Shown here in pieces: positions 52,918 to 61,542 of a stretch of DNA of 64,000 bases. The notes beneath the pieces were generated by a model. That model was given only the letters and a program-made list of their open reading frames with translations. It did not search any database and had not been told where the DNA came from. Every line of letters begins with the position of its first letter. Position 1 is the stretch's first letter. The DNA is from Bombella apis (GTDB lineage Bacteria > Pseudomonadota > Alphaproteobacteria > Acetobacterales > Acetobacteraceae), in contig NZ_JAGJTM010000005.1 of the NCBI RefSeq assembly GCF_018221685.1, positions 7,501 through 71,500 on the forward strand, written 5' to 3'. A program made the position numbers and the translations under genes.

Positions 52918-52934
52918 ATGTTATAATATAACAT
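52918..52934. promoter_or_regulatory. Zur-box-like palindrome upstream of the TonB receptor
   Basis: ATGTTATAATATAACAT is a perfect 17-bp palindrome (8-bp arms, one central base). It is identical to the core ATGTTATANTATAACAT of the gammaproteobacterial Zur consensus. It lies 44 bases before the receptor start and carries candidate -10 sequences, as expected for zinc-dependent repression. The surrounding 95-base gap is much more AT-rich than the genes. Confidence 0.7.
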
Positions 52935-52969
52935 CATGACGGATGCCAGAGCTTTTCAGGCAGGCCATC

Positions 52970-54415
52970 TCACAAGGCAACTCCGGCGGGCGACAGGCCC
53001 AGAGATACCAGCGCAAGCCCCAGCTGTTCCGGCTCATGCCCTTCCAGCACGGAACCCAGCACGGCCAGAAGAGGCACAAGCGGATCCCGTATCTGAACAC
53101 TGGCCAACCGTCCCTCCTTCAGCACGACATGGTACCAGACATCTCCTCGGGCTCCCTCGGCCACGCCCAGCCCTTCATCAGTGCGGGGCATGGCCTGGCG
53201 CTCACTCTCCGCACCATAATCGGCGACAATACACTCCATGATTTTCAGGGCTTCCTGACTTTCTGCCAGACGCTGCCGACTGCGTGCCCAGGCATCCCCT
53301 TCATGACGCCCAGCCCCACCCATCGCCCGCGTGCGGACACCCTCATCCATGTAACGCATGTCCAGATACCGCCCACTGGCCCGGCCAATCACCCCACCCA
53401 GCGCATAATCCCACGCCAGTTCTGTCGGCACGGTGGCTATGGTCTTCAACCGTCCATCCGACAAACGGGCCAGCTGTCTGATCTGCTCCAGCCGTGGGGC
53501 CACCCCCTGCACCACGGCCTGAACAAACGGAATCATCGCATCAACGCCACTGCTTCCCTCCAGCCTGATGCTGTCTGTCAGACGGCGGGACAGACCATGC
53601 GCCGTACAGAGGCCCGCAAGATGCTCCCGGGCATGGTCGCACAGGCTCGCCATCAGGCCAGCACCAGCCTGATGGGCCGTCTGCGCCAGATCAAACAGAT
53701 GCAGCCCCAGCCGCTCCACCTCCAGCAAAATGAGCCGTCTGTCCCGCTCCCGTAGGTCTATCTGGCGATTTTCTGCCTGCTCCAGCGCCCGGACGAACGC
53801 CAGAGGATGGGCCACAAACCCACCTGCTGAAATCCGGGCCACCAGCGGCATGGCCTCCTGCGGTGTCAACCCGACCAGACGGGACAGGACACCACGATGG
53901 CCAGCCGCAATCTGCACCTCCACCTGCTGCATCACACCGTCGGCCAGCACATAATCCACACCCAGCAGGCCCGGTATGGCCGTACGGAAGGGCGCAATCC
54001 TGCACCGTGGCAAAGGCTGCCCCGTCCCCTCGCTGACAGGCAGGGGACGGGCAGACAATGGCGCCGCAAGGGACCAGCTGCCATCATCCAAAGCCGGACT
54101 GTCATCCAACGCAGACCAGGCCTCCACACCCCAGAGGTCCCTGGCCATACGCTCCCCCCACTGGGCCGCCGGGAAATACTGCGAGGCTGCCTGATAACGC
54201 CCCTGCACCACCGCTGTACTGAGCAGCAAAGGCTGCTCACCCTGTAACAGGAACAGGGCCGTGGCCCATTCCTCATCCGCCCAGAAACCCAGCAGGGACA
54301 TCAGCCGGACATTCTGCTGCAACAGATGCAGCCAGCCCTCCGCCGTCACACGGTAATGAAACAGCCCGACACGCTCCCCTTCGGGCAGGACGACTGATCC
54401 TTCCGTCATGTTCAA
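52970..54415 (-). CDS. HyfG/HycE-like large subunit without NiFe ligands
   Basis: A 481-residue protein with an N-terminal 30-kDa (NuoC-like) part (residues 1-105) and a C-terminal 49-kDa (NuoD/hydrogenase large-subunit) part. The LLEVERLGLHLFDLAQTAHQAG segment aligns with the ILLEVERLHSHL region of HycE. At the L1 site, where hydrogenases read R-x-C-G-x-C, this protein has Arg194, Ser196 and Gly199. At the L2 site DPCxxC it has Asp444-Pro-Leu446 and Leu449. All four Ni/Fe cysteines are therefore missing and it cannot be a NiFe hydrogenase. It resembles Ehr-type complexes. It overlaps the HyfF-like gene by four bases. Confidence 0.78.
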   Translation of the reverse strand: MNMTEGSVVLPEGERVGLFHYRVTAEGWLHLLQQNVRLMSLLGFWADEEWATALFLLQGEQPLLLSTAVVQGRYQAASQYFPAAQWGERMARDLWGVEAWSALDDSPALDDGSWSLAAPLSARPLPVSEGTGQPLPRCRIAPFRTAIPGLLGVDYVLADGVMQQVEVQIAAGHRGVLSRLVGLTPQEAMPLVARISAGGFVAHPLAFVRALEQAENRQIDLRERDRRLILLEVERLGLHLFDLAQTAHQAGAGLMASLCDHAREHLAGLCTAHGLSRRLTDSIRLEGSSGVDAMIPFVQAVVQGVAPRLEQIRQLARLSDGRLKTIATVPTELAWDYALGGVIGRASGRYLDMRYMDEGVRTRAMGGAGRHEGDAWARSRQRLAESQEALKIMECIVADYGAESERQAMPRTDEGLGVAEGARGDVWYHVVLKEGRLASVQIRDPLVPLLAVLGSVLEGHEPEQLGLALVSLGLSPAGVAL

Positions 54416-55617
54416 TGTCCTTTCAGGTCAGGCAAGGGAGGAACCAGCATGCCTCCCCAGACCAGCAGCGCAACGGCCAGCAGGGCCAGAAGAACCAGCA
54501 GCAGAAGGAGCCCCCGCATCACCCAGCCACCACGCTGCCAAACGGCCAGAACACCCTGCGGCATGGTTTCCAGCTCCGGATGCCGGAATCCCAGCATCAC
54601 ACAGGCCAGCAGCCCAAGCAGGGCCGGCCAGCCCAGCAGCGGCGCCATGACAGCCAGTACGATCATGATGACGGGCAGGACCATCTGCACCGGCAGGGCA
54701 GCCACACCTCCCAGAAGCAGGCCATCACATCCCAGCCGCAGGGCCGTGGCGAGCAGGGCGCCCCCATAAAGCAGGAGAAGGCATGGCATCTGCCCTGTTC
54801 CCGCAGCCAGCACGCCCAAACCCGTCATCCATGAAAGAAGTGGAAAACTGCCCTGTCGCCCCAGAAACGTGCCTGCCAGAGCCAGCAGTCCAGCCACCAC
54901 CATGAGGTGCCGCATGAAAGGGGTCACGGCCAGCAACGCCATAAGAAACAGCGGAACAAAACGCAGCCCCGCATCCAGCAGGACCAGCTCTGCCCGGCTG
55001 GATACGGCACTCCCCAGCCCCGCCATCATGCACAACCCTGTCAGCGCCAGAACCTGCCCAACCTGGGCTGCACTCTCGCTGCTGGAAAACACACCCCCTC
55101 CCTGCATCACTGCAAAGCCAAGCCCCGCCAGTATCAGGCCACTCAGCCGCAGACGGACCACCTCCCAGGCAGGCATGGCCCGCCGGGTTGCCCGGCCATC
55201 CCACCAGGCCAGCAGGACAGTCCCGGCACCATCAAAAAACAGGGCTGCCAGAGGGGGGCGCAGCAGAAGCCCCATAAACACGCAACCTGTTACCAGAAAG
55301 GGCAGATAGACGCTCATCCCTTCCCTGAAGGACGCCGTCCCCGTGATCGGTTCAGTTCTGCCCCGCAGAACAAAAAGCAGCGCCGGTACACAGGCCTCCA
55401 TGGCCAGACAGACCTCCTGTCCCCACGTCATGCCGGACGAACAGCCCAACAGGGCCAGGCCACTGAGACCCAATCCCAGCCGTGCCATGAAGCTGGCCTG
55501 ATCGGGCCGGCGTGAAGCCCACAGGACCCAGACCACCAGAAACGGCCAGCACATCAGCCCGAACAGCACAGGAGACGCAAACAGTCCGGAAGAGAAAGAC
55601 GCGGCAGCCAGCATCAT
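54412..55617 (-). CDS. HyfF-like antiporter-type membrane subunit
   Basis: A 401-residue membrane protein with about 12 hydrophobic segments. It is assigned as HyfF (NuoL/M/N family) from its place between the HyfE- and HyfG-like genes. HyfF usually has about 520 residues, so this is shortened. It contains no lysine except in the last few residues (LKGH), whereas proton-pumping relatives need membrane lysines. The start (MMLAAASFSSG) shares one base with the HyfE-like stop. Confidence 0.65.
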   Translation of the reverse strand: MMLAAASFSSGLFASPVLFGLMCWPFLVVWVLWASRRPDQASFMARLGLGLSGLALLGCSSGMTWGQEVCLAMEACVPALLFVLRGRTEPITGTASFREGMSVYLPFLVTGCVFMGLLLRPPLAALFFDGAGTVLLAWWDGRATRRAMPAWEVVRLRLSGLILAGLGFAVMQGGGVFSSSESAAQVGQVLALTGLCMMAGLGSAVSSRAELVLLDAGLRFVPLFLMALLAVTPFMRHLMVVAGLLALAGTFLGRQGSFPLLSWMTGLGVLAAGTGQMPCLLLLYGGALLATALRLGCDGLLLGGVAALPVQMVLPVIMIVLAVMAPLLGWPALLGLLACVMLGFRHPELETMPQGVLAVWQRGGWVMRGLLLLLVLLALLAVALLVWGGMLVPPLPDLKGH

Positions 55618-56153
55618 CACCCTTCCTCCACCCGCAACCAGGCCAGCCGGGGCAGAAGCACAAGTGCCAGGAACACCATGACCGCCCAGAGTGCCACAGC
55701 CGTCACGAACAGCCCCCATGAAGGCAGGATGGCCGCCATCACCATGAGGCCATCCACAGCCATGATCAGCCCGCAGAACTGGGCCAGAGCCACACCACAG
55801 GCTGCTGCACACAAACCGGCCAGCACCAGACCGATGCCAAAAGTCGGCACCAGTCCGAGACCTGCCCCAAAGAAAGCCAGAACAACCTGAAGGAGCAATG
55901 TCATCACGACAGGCAGCAAACCCCGCCCACTGGCAAGGAGACGCCCTTGCTGGCCAACAGCAAAATGCCGCACGAGCCCCCACAGGATCAGATTGAAGAC
56001 CGGCAGCAGCAGGGCACAGAGACCTGCCAGCCCTCCCGTACCGGATGTCCCCGCAATGATGGCGCAGAACCCGCCATAAAGCGGCAGCCAGCGACCATCC
56101 CGCCCCAGCCTCAGCAGAACGAATACCAGTGCGCAGGCAAACCCGGCCATCAT
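55617..56153 (-). CDS. HyfE-like membrane subunit
   Basis: A 178-residue membrane protein with about six hydrophobic segments and no lysine. The length and position match HyfE, the small membrane subunit combining NuoK- and NuoJ-like features. The GGLAGLCALLLPVFNLILWGLVRH segment fits the family. It starts within the last codons of the HyfC-like gene (4-base overlap), so translation is coupled. Confidence 0.65.
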   Translation of the reverse strand: MMAGFACALVFVLLRLGRDGRWLPLYGGFCAIIAGTSGTGGLAGLCALLLPVFNLILWGLVRHFAVGQQGRLLASGRGLLPVVMTLLLQVVLAFFGAGLGLVPTFGIGLVLAGLCAAACGVALAQFCGLIMAVDGLMVMAAILPSWGLFVTAVALWAVMVFLALVLLPRLAWLRVEEG

Positions 56154-57022
56154 ACGGCAAACCTCCCGGCAAGCGCCATCAACCCGGCCAGCCCCAACAG
56201 AAGGGCCACAAACCGTCCATGCCGTCTCATGCCTGTCATCTGCCCCAGAGCTACCAGAACACTCCCCCCCACGAACCTGACAGACAGCCCGAGAACTCCC
56301 CCCGGCCCCTCCAGACCAAACAGGACAGGCAGCAGAAGATCCCCCAGAAGCAGCGACCAGCCAGCATGATACACGCCCACGATCACCTGTCGCTGATCCC
56401 GTGCCAACCGGCCAACCGGCTGGCCCCTCGCCACCATGTCATCAGCCAGTGTCTGGCGATCCGGCAGGGAGGTCGTCAGGGCCAACGCCACGGCACAGCA
56501 GAGGGCTGTCCCAGCCAGACTGGACCCCGGTGCCGCCAGCAAAAGCTGCTGCACACCCCGCAGGCCGGTCACACCCGGAGCCGCCAGCACGATGAAAGCT
56601 TCTGTCAGACAGAGGACCAGGCAGCAGCGTCCATGCATCCACCAGAGCGGCCCCGGGACAGCCCAGAAAGCGCCAGCCAGCAGAACACTCCCCATCAGCA
56701 ACGGGTCCGCCAGCCATGCACCCATCACGGCACCGACATCCGGCATGACGATGGACAAACCCGCCAGACAGAGCAGCACCAGCAGCCCCAGAGCCAGCAT
56801 CAGCCCATCCTCCAGCGGCAGGCCATGCCGCAGGGTCAGCCGCCAGAATGCAGCCATCCGGCCATATCTCTCCCGCAATGGTGCCACAGCCCTGCCAACC
56901 AGCAGGGCCGGAACATCCTCCCCCAGCCAGAACATTGCCGGCAGAAGAAGCAGGATCACGGCCAGCTGAAGGCTCAGCTCCAGCAGAACACGAAGGCCAG
57001 AAAGCAGAACCATGCCCATCAT
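56150..57022 (-). CDS. HyfC-like (NuoH family) membrane subunit
   Basis: A 290-residue membrane protein with about eight hydrophobic segments in the place of HyfC. The usual NuoH/HyfC loop with LAETGRLPFDNPATHYELT is not preserved: the corresponding loop reads SLPDRQTLADDMVARGQPV. The acidic residues that link the quinone site to the proton path may therefore be altered. It contains no lysine. The ATG at 57022 overlaps the stop of the HyfB-like gene by four bases. Confidence 0.6.
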   Translation of the reverse strand: MMGMVLLSGLRVLLELSLQLAVILLLLPAMFWLGEDVPALLVGRAVAPLRERYGRMAAFWRLTLRHGLPLEDGLMLALGLLVLLCLAGLSIVMPDVGAVMGAWLADPLLMGSVLLAGAFWAVPGPLWWMHGRCCLVLCLTEAFIVLAAPGVTGLRGVQQLLLAAPGSSLAGTALCCAVALALTTSLPDRQTLADDMVARGQPVGRLARDQRQVIVGVYHAGWSLLLGDLLLPVLFGLEGPGGVLGLSVRFVGGSVLVALGQMTGMRRHGRFVALLLGLAGLMALAGRFAV

Positions 57023-58347
57023 TGCGCCAGCCCCATGACAACCAGCACCCCCCCCAGAAAGACAAGCCAGAAAACTGCTTCCGGCTCCTGCACAGGGAGA
57101 AGGGACAGAATCTCCCTTGCGGAAAGACGAACACTGCGAACCTGCCGCTGCCCCCGCATCAACCACCGCCGCAGGCCCCGGGGACGGACAGGCTGTGCCT
57201 GCATGTAAGGCTGGAGACTACCCAGCATGGGGCTGCTCCCTCCATCCCGTTGCAGGCCAGCATCCGGCCCATCACGCCAGCGCCCACGGGACAGGCAGAA
57301 CCAGAGAGGCAGCAGGCCCGCCCAGAACAGCGGCAGAGCCATCAGACTGCCATCACCACCGGACAGGCCATACAACCAGGCCGCCCAACCCGCACCATGG
57401 CCCGTCATCCAGCCTGCCACCATGCCACAGGCCGAAGGCAGCCCCATGGCCAGAAAGAGACCCCATATCCAGGACCGGCGGCGCTCCTCTGGCAGGACGG
57501 CCGCACCTTCACCCAGCAGCACCATGCCATCCCCACAGGCAAGCCCCATGATGGCCACCCCCAGCAAACAGCCCACCACGGTCCATCCTTCCGTACTGCT
57601 GCTCAACCCCAAAGCCGCATGAAGACCAACCCACCCTACGACAAATCCCGGCAACGGCGGAGCTGGCAACAGCAGCAGGGCCGCCCGGTGCCAGATCACA
57701 GCCAGAGACTGACAGACAAGGTCCAGCAGAAGCGCAAAAAGGGCACCCTCCACCCCAAGGTCCATGCCCTGTTGGCGTGAAATTTCCACAATGCCCAACA
57801 GAAGCACTGGCCGCACCAACCGACAGTGCCGATACAGGGAGAGCCGGTCCGGCCACGCCCCGGCCAGAAGACATACCCCCGCCAGACCGACAGCGGCCAG
57901 AACCCACCCCAGAGGATGCAGAGCAGCCAACCCATGCCCCAGCCCCAGCAGCAGGAACAGGGCGACCAGACGGGCCGCCCCATCGCTGCCGGCCCGGCCC
58001 GCACCCCAGAGACAGACGGCCATCAACCCCACGCCCCCTGCCCCATCAGGCAGCAGACCATACCCAACCAGCGCCGGAATCCCCCAGACGGGCTGAAAAA
58101 CGGTCCCTCCTCCCATGAGGGTGAGCGACACGGCCACCAGACAGGCCGCCGCCCCCACATGGTGCGAGACTGCCAGCGCCAGCATGGCCACGACCATGCC
58201 TGCCATGTGGCAGCCACCCCGCCGCCAGAGAGCCAGTGGCACGGAACGCCAGAGCCCGCTGACAAAAATGCGGACATGCCTCTCCCCACAGAGCAGCACG
58301 GCCATAAAAACCAGCAGACAGACCATGAAAGGGTCATGAAACGACAT
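57019..58347 (-). CDS. HyfB-like antiporter-type membrane subunit (shortened)
   Basis: A 442-residue membrane protein with about a dozen hydrophobic segments and a soluble, Arg-rich stretch near residues 375-415, then a final membrane helix (FWLVFLGGVLVVMGLA). It is assigned as HyfB from its position as first gene of the overlapping set; HyfB usually has about 670 residues. No lysine occurs anywhere. It follows holC, whose stop lies eight bases upstream of its ATG. Confidence 0.6.
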   Translation of the reverse strand: MSFHDPFMVCLLVFMAVLLCGERHVRIFVSGLWRSVPLALWRRGGCHMAGMVVAMLALAVSHHVGAAACLVAVSLTLMGGGTVFQPVWGIPALVGYGLLPDGAGGVGLMAVCLWGAGRAGSDGAARLVALFLLLGLGHGLAALHPLGWVLAAVGLAGVCLLAGAWPDRLSLYRHCRLVRPVLLLGIVEISRQQGMDLGVEGALFALLLDLVCQSLAVIWHRAALLLLPAPPLPGFVVGWVGLHAALGLSSSTEGWTVVGCLLGVAIMGLACGDGMVLLGEGAAVLPEERRRSWIWGLFLAMGLPSACGMVAGWMTGHGAGWAAWLYGLSGGDGSLMALPLFWAGLLPLWFCLSRGRWRDGPDAGLQRDGGSSPMLGSLQPYMQAQPVRPRGLRRWLMRGQRQVRSVRLSAREILSLLPVQEPEAVFWLVFLGGVLVVMGLAQ

Positions 58348-58355
58348 GTCCGGCT

Positions 58356-58853
58356 TTACCCTGCCCTTCTCCAACCTCTGGCGTCCTGCTGCCAGTATGT
58401 CAGGCGGTATCCGGCCTGTTTCATCTCTTTCCAGCGCAGACGGGCCTGCTGGACGGCGTCCCCGTCATGCCCGTTGAACAGGTCGAAAATCCTCCTGAAC
58501 CCCGTCAGCGCCCCATCCCAGGCCCCATTCATGCGGAACAGGAAGGCGCCGCCATTGGGTAATTCATCACACGCTGTCAGCCAGACAGGCTGGCGGTCCG
58601 CATGGCCCATCGCACGGCTGCCATGTGGCAGCCAGACACCGGCAGGCGTGGCCCACAGGGCCTCGTCCAGCATCTTGACCTGCCCGGCATCCTGACAGCG
58701 GATCACGGCACGCTCGCCAGCCTCAAGCGTCCGGTTCAGCAGGGCAGGCAGGGCGGCTTCAAAAGACGTCCGTGTCAGATGATAGAACCCCACCTGCACG
58801 TCCTGCGGCGGATACACCCTGCGCGTGACCAGCCCATCAGACGGCTCCTGCAT
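58356..58853 (-). CDS. holC: DNA polymerase III chi subunit
   Basis: A 165-residue protein with the HolC pattern: VGFYHLTRTSFEAALPALLNRTLEAGERAVIRCQD, then LDEALWATPAGVWLPHG, and a PVWLTACDELPNGGAFLF strand. HolC links the clamp loader to single-strand binding protein. GAGG lies six bases upstream of the ATG. It heads the hydrogenase-4-like gene set, and HolC commonly follows pepA in Proteobacteria, as here. Confidence 0.92.
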   Translation of the reverse strand: MQEPSDGLVTRRVYPPQDVQVGFYHLTRTSFEAALPALLNRTLEAGERAVIRCQDAGQVKMLDEALWATPAGVWLPHGSRAMGHADRQPVWLTACDELPNGGAFLFRMNGAWDGALTGFRRIFDLFNGHDGDAVQQARLRWKEMKQAGYRLTYWQQDARGWRRAG

Positions 58854-58870
58854 GTCATGCCTCTTTCATG

Positions 58871-58919
58871 AAAAGCCCTTGCCGGTTTCCTTTCCCACAG
58901 GGGGGAAACCAGCAAGGGC
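58871..58919 (-). terminator. Terminator between pepA and holC
   Basis: On the minus strand a 16-bp stem (58919-58904 with 58890-58875, one T-G mismatch-type pair) is followed by TTTTC. It ends the pepA transcript, so holC and the hydrogenase-4-like genes need their own promoter or read-through. Confidence 0.85.
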
Positions 58920-58965
58920 CAGCCCGGACATGCCCCCCTGCGGGGACTGCCCGTCTCTCCATCCC

Positions 58966-60483
58966 TCAGTACCGGGACGTTCTCTCCTGATGCAACCGGA
59001 CAAACCGGTCCAGCAGCCGTACACCAAACCCACTGGCACCTTTAGGGGTAATGGCAGAAGCCTGCTCTGCCCACGCTGTGCCGGCGATATCCAGATGAGC
59101 CCAGGGTGTATCCCCGACAAAACGCTTCAGGAATTCGGCTGCCAGAATGGAACTGCCCGGCCGTCCCCCGATGTTCTTCATGTCGGCAATGTCGGAATCA
59201 ATCCGGCGATTGTAAGAGGCCCCCATCGGCATGCGCCACAGGGTCTCACCGCTTTCCTCACCAGCCTGGGCCAACGCACTGGCAAGCTGGTCATCATTGC
59301 TGAACAGCCCAGCATGATCGCTGCCCAAAGCCACGACAATGGCCCCTGTCAGCGTGGCCAGATTGACCATCAGGGCCGGTTCAAAAGTCTGCCGTGTGTA
59401 GGACAGGAGATCCGCCAGAACGAGACGCCCTTCCGCATCAGTATTCAGCACCTCGATGGTCTGCCCGCTATGGCTTTTCACGATATCACCCGGACGTTGG
59501 GCCGCCCCGGAAACCATGTTTTCCACAAGGCCGACAACCCCCACGGCATTGACCGGTGCCTTCCGGCGGGCCAGAGCGCTCATCACGCCCACAACAGCGG
59601 CAGCACCGCCCATGTCCATCTTCATTTCATCCATGCCAGCAGCGGGCTTGATGGAAATGCCACCGGAATCAAAGGTCACACCCTTGCCGATGAAGGCCAG
59701 CGGCGCACTGTCAGTCCCGGCAGCCCCCCTATGCCGCATGATGACGGTGAAAGGCGGCTTCTCGCTGCCCTGCGCCACGCCCAGCAGGGCCCCAAAGCCA
59801 AGCTCTTCCATCCGGGCACGGTCCAGCACCTCGACCTCCAGCCCCAGAGATTCCAGCTCTTTGATGCGCTGTGCAAATTCCTCCGGGAAAAGGACATTGG
59901 CGGGCTCGTTGACGAGGTCCCGCGTCAGGAAAACACTTCTGCCAAGCCCTTCCAGCTCCTTCCAGCCTGCCCGGGCCTCTGCCAGCTGTCCAGCATCAGG
60001 CAGGACCACATGCAGTGCCTGAAGGGCCGGTGTCCTGCTGCTTACCGTTCTGTAGCGGTCAAACCGATAGCTGCCCAGCTGGGCACCCAGGGCGATTTCC
60101 GCCGCCAGCGGCGCCTGCCCGGCTTCCAGCAGCAAGGCAGCGTCCTGCGCCTCGACACCGCTGGCCTTCAGCAGTTTCACAGCCTCACCCCCGGCACTCC
60201 GGGCCGCCGTCCCAACACTCTGCGGCTCATCATCCGCCGGGGCGCAGCCCAGAAGGTGGAACTGCGCCACAGCCGCTGATGGAGCTGTCAGGCTGAGAGT
60301 CTGTCCGGCCTTGCCAGAGAAGTCCCGCAAGGAAACAGCACGGGACAGGGCACCGCCCAGGGCCTCATCATGCTGGCGGAACACGGCACCCTGTGCAAAC
60401 TCCGCTCCATGACAGAGCAGAACAGCGGAAAGGCCATTACCATCTTCCGGGCGGGCTGCTGCTGTAAAAGAAATATCGATCAT
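58966..60483 (-). CDS. pepA: Leucyl aminopeptidase (M17 family)
   Basis: A 505-residue cytosolic metallopeptidase. The N-terminal domain (1-170) is macro-like. The catalytic domain carries VGKGVTFDSGGISIKP and the NTDAEGRLVLADLL signature, with a final ASAITPKGASGFGVRLLDRFV. It removes N-terminal residues from peptides, and the family can also bind DNA as PepA. The ATG at 60483 has CAGG upstream. An ATG two codons earlier is too close to it. It is divergent from cysQ. Confidence 0.95.
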   Translation of the reverse strand: MIDISFTAAARPEDGNGLSAVLLCHGAEFAQGAVFRQHDEALGGALSRAVSLRDFSGKAGQTLSLTAPSAAVAQFHLLGCAPADDEPQSVGTAARSAGGEAVKLLKASGVEAQDAALLLEAGQAPLAAEIALGAQLGSYRFDRYRTVSSRTPALQALHVVLPDAGQLAEARAGWKELEGLGRSVFLTRDLVNEPANVLFPEEFAQRIKELESLGLEVEVLDRARMEELGFGALLGVAQGSEKPPFTVIMRHRGAAGTDSAPLAFIGKGVTFDSGGISIKPAAGMDEMKMDMGGAAAVVGVMSALARRKAPVNAVGVVGLVENMVSGAAQRPGDIVKSHSGQTIEVLNTDAEGRLVLADLLSYTRQTFEPALMVNLATLTGAIVVALGSDHAGLFSNDDQLASALAQAGEESGETLWRMPMGASYNRRIDSDIADMKNIGGRPGSSILAAEFLKRFVGDTPWAHLDIAGTAWAEQASAITPKGASGFGVRLLDRFVRLHQERTSRY

Positions 60484-60696
60484 GATCATCCTGTTTCATT
60501 CTTCTGGCAGGCCCCACCTTCTGCAGGAACAGCATGGACCCTGCCCTCATCTGCAAAGAAAGCCACAGCCCCGGCCAGGACTGGCGGACCAGCCTCACAT
60601 GAGCGTGACGGGATGGGACTTCCTCTTTTCAGTCCGCCCATCATAGCAGAGAAGAGGAGAAGTGACGAATGATCCATAATACGGTAACCTGTTGCC

Positions 60697-61488
60697 ATGA
60701 CTGTTTCCCCCGAGACCCTCCCACACGACCATGAGCTGCTGACGCTGGCTCTGGAAATTGCCATCGAAGCCGCCGGGATCGTAAGAGAGATCCGTGACCG
60801 TGGGTTCCAGACCGAGATCAAGGCCGATTCCTCGCCTGTCACGGAAGCAGACAAGGCATCGGAGCGCCACATCCTCGCCCGCCTGCGGGACGCCTGCCCG
60901 GCCATCCCCGCCATTGCGGAAGAGGAACATGCCGCGGGCATCCATGTCCCGGCGGGCAACAGCTACTGGCTGATTGATCCCCTTGATGGCACACGGGGGT
61001 TCGCCGCCGGAGGGGAAGATTTCACCATCAATATCGGGCTGATCCGCAACAACAGGCCCGTGCTGGGTGCCGTGGCCCTGCCCGCCAGACAGGGCGTGTA
61101 TGGCGGGGGTATCGGGCAGGGAGCCTTCCAGCTGATCGGCACGCAGCGCCACCCCATCAGGACGACAGAGCCGGGACCGGATGGGCTGCGGGTTCTGACA
61201 TCATCTCACCACACATCCGAGGCCCTGCTGAAAAAATGGCTGGCCGGGCGGCATGTCCAGTCCGTCACGCACATGGGGTCTGCCGCCAAGATCATCCTCA
61301 TTGCCGAGGGCAAGGCTGATTTCTACCCCCGCTTCGGTCCAACCATGGAATGGGACACCGCTGCCCCGCAGGCCATCCTGGAAGCCGCAGGCGGGCACCT
61401 GCTGGACGATGCAGGCCAGACACTGCGCTACGGCAAAAAGGGCTGGCTCAACTCCCCCTTCTTCTGCACCGGATATTCGCAGGACTGA
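60697..61488 (+). CDS. cysQ: 3'(2'),5'-bisphosphate nucleotidase CysQ
   Basis: A 263-residue member of the inositol-monophosphatase superfamily of the CysQ branch. Motifs are AIAEEEHAAG, the metal-binding WLIDPLDGTRGF, and a C-terminal MEWDTAAPQAILEAAGG. CysQ removes 3'-phosphate from PAP formed during sulfate assimilation. The DGTRGF variant and WDTAAP motif separate it from the SuhB-like gene at 5570. No ribosome binding site is clear before the ATG. Confidence 0.93.
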   Translation: MTVSPETLPHDHELLTLALEIAIEAAGIVREIRDRGFQTEIKADSSPVTEADKASERHILARLRDACPAIPAIAEEEHAAGIHVPAGNSYWLIDPLDGTRGFAAGGEDFTINIGLIRNNRPVLGAVALPARQGVYGGGIGQGAFQLIGTQRHPIRTTEPGPDGLRVLTSSHHTSEALLKKWLAGRHVQSVTHMGSAAKIILIAEGKADFYPRFGPTMEWDTAAPQAILEAAGGHLLDDAGQTLRYGKKGWLNSPFFCTGYSQD

Positions 61489-61542
61489 CCTCCCCCTCCC
61501 AACTCTCTCCCCCTCCCCGCTTCATCACCCGGTATCATCACC

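Noticed and set aside
52970..58347. Formate hydrogenlyase or active hydrogenase 4
   Set aside because: All four NiFe-binding cysteines are absent from the large subunit, and no formate dehydrogenase, ferredoxin subunit or maturation genes are seen nearby.
53284..58695. Long plus-strand frames across the hydrogenase-4-like genes
   Set aside because: The translations are Pro/Gln/His/Arg-rich low-complexity sequence typical of antisense of Leu/Gly/Ala-rich membrane proteins. The minus-strand readings are overlapping and membrane-protein-like.
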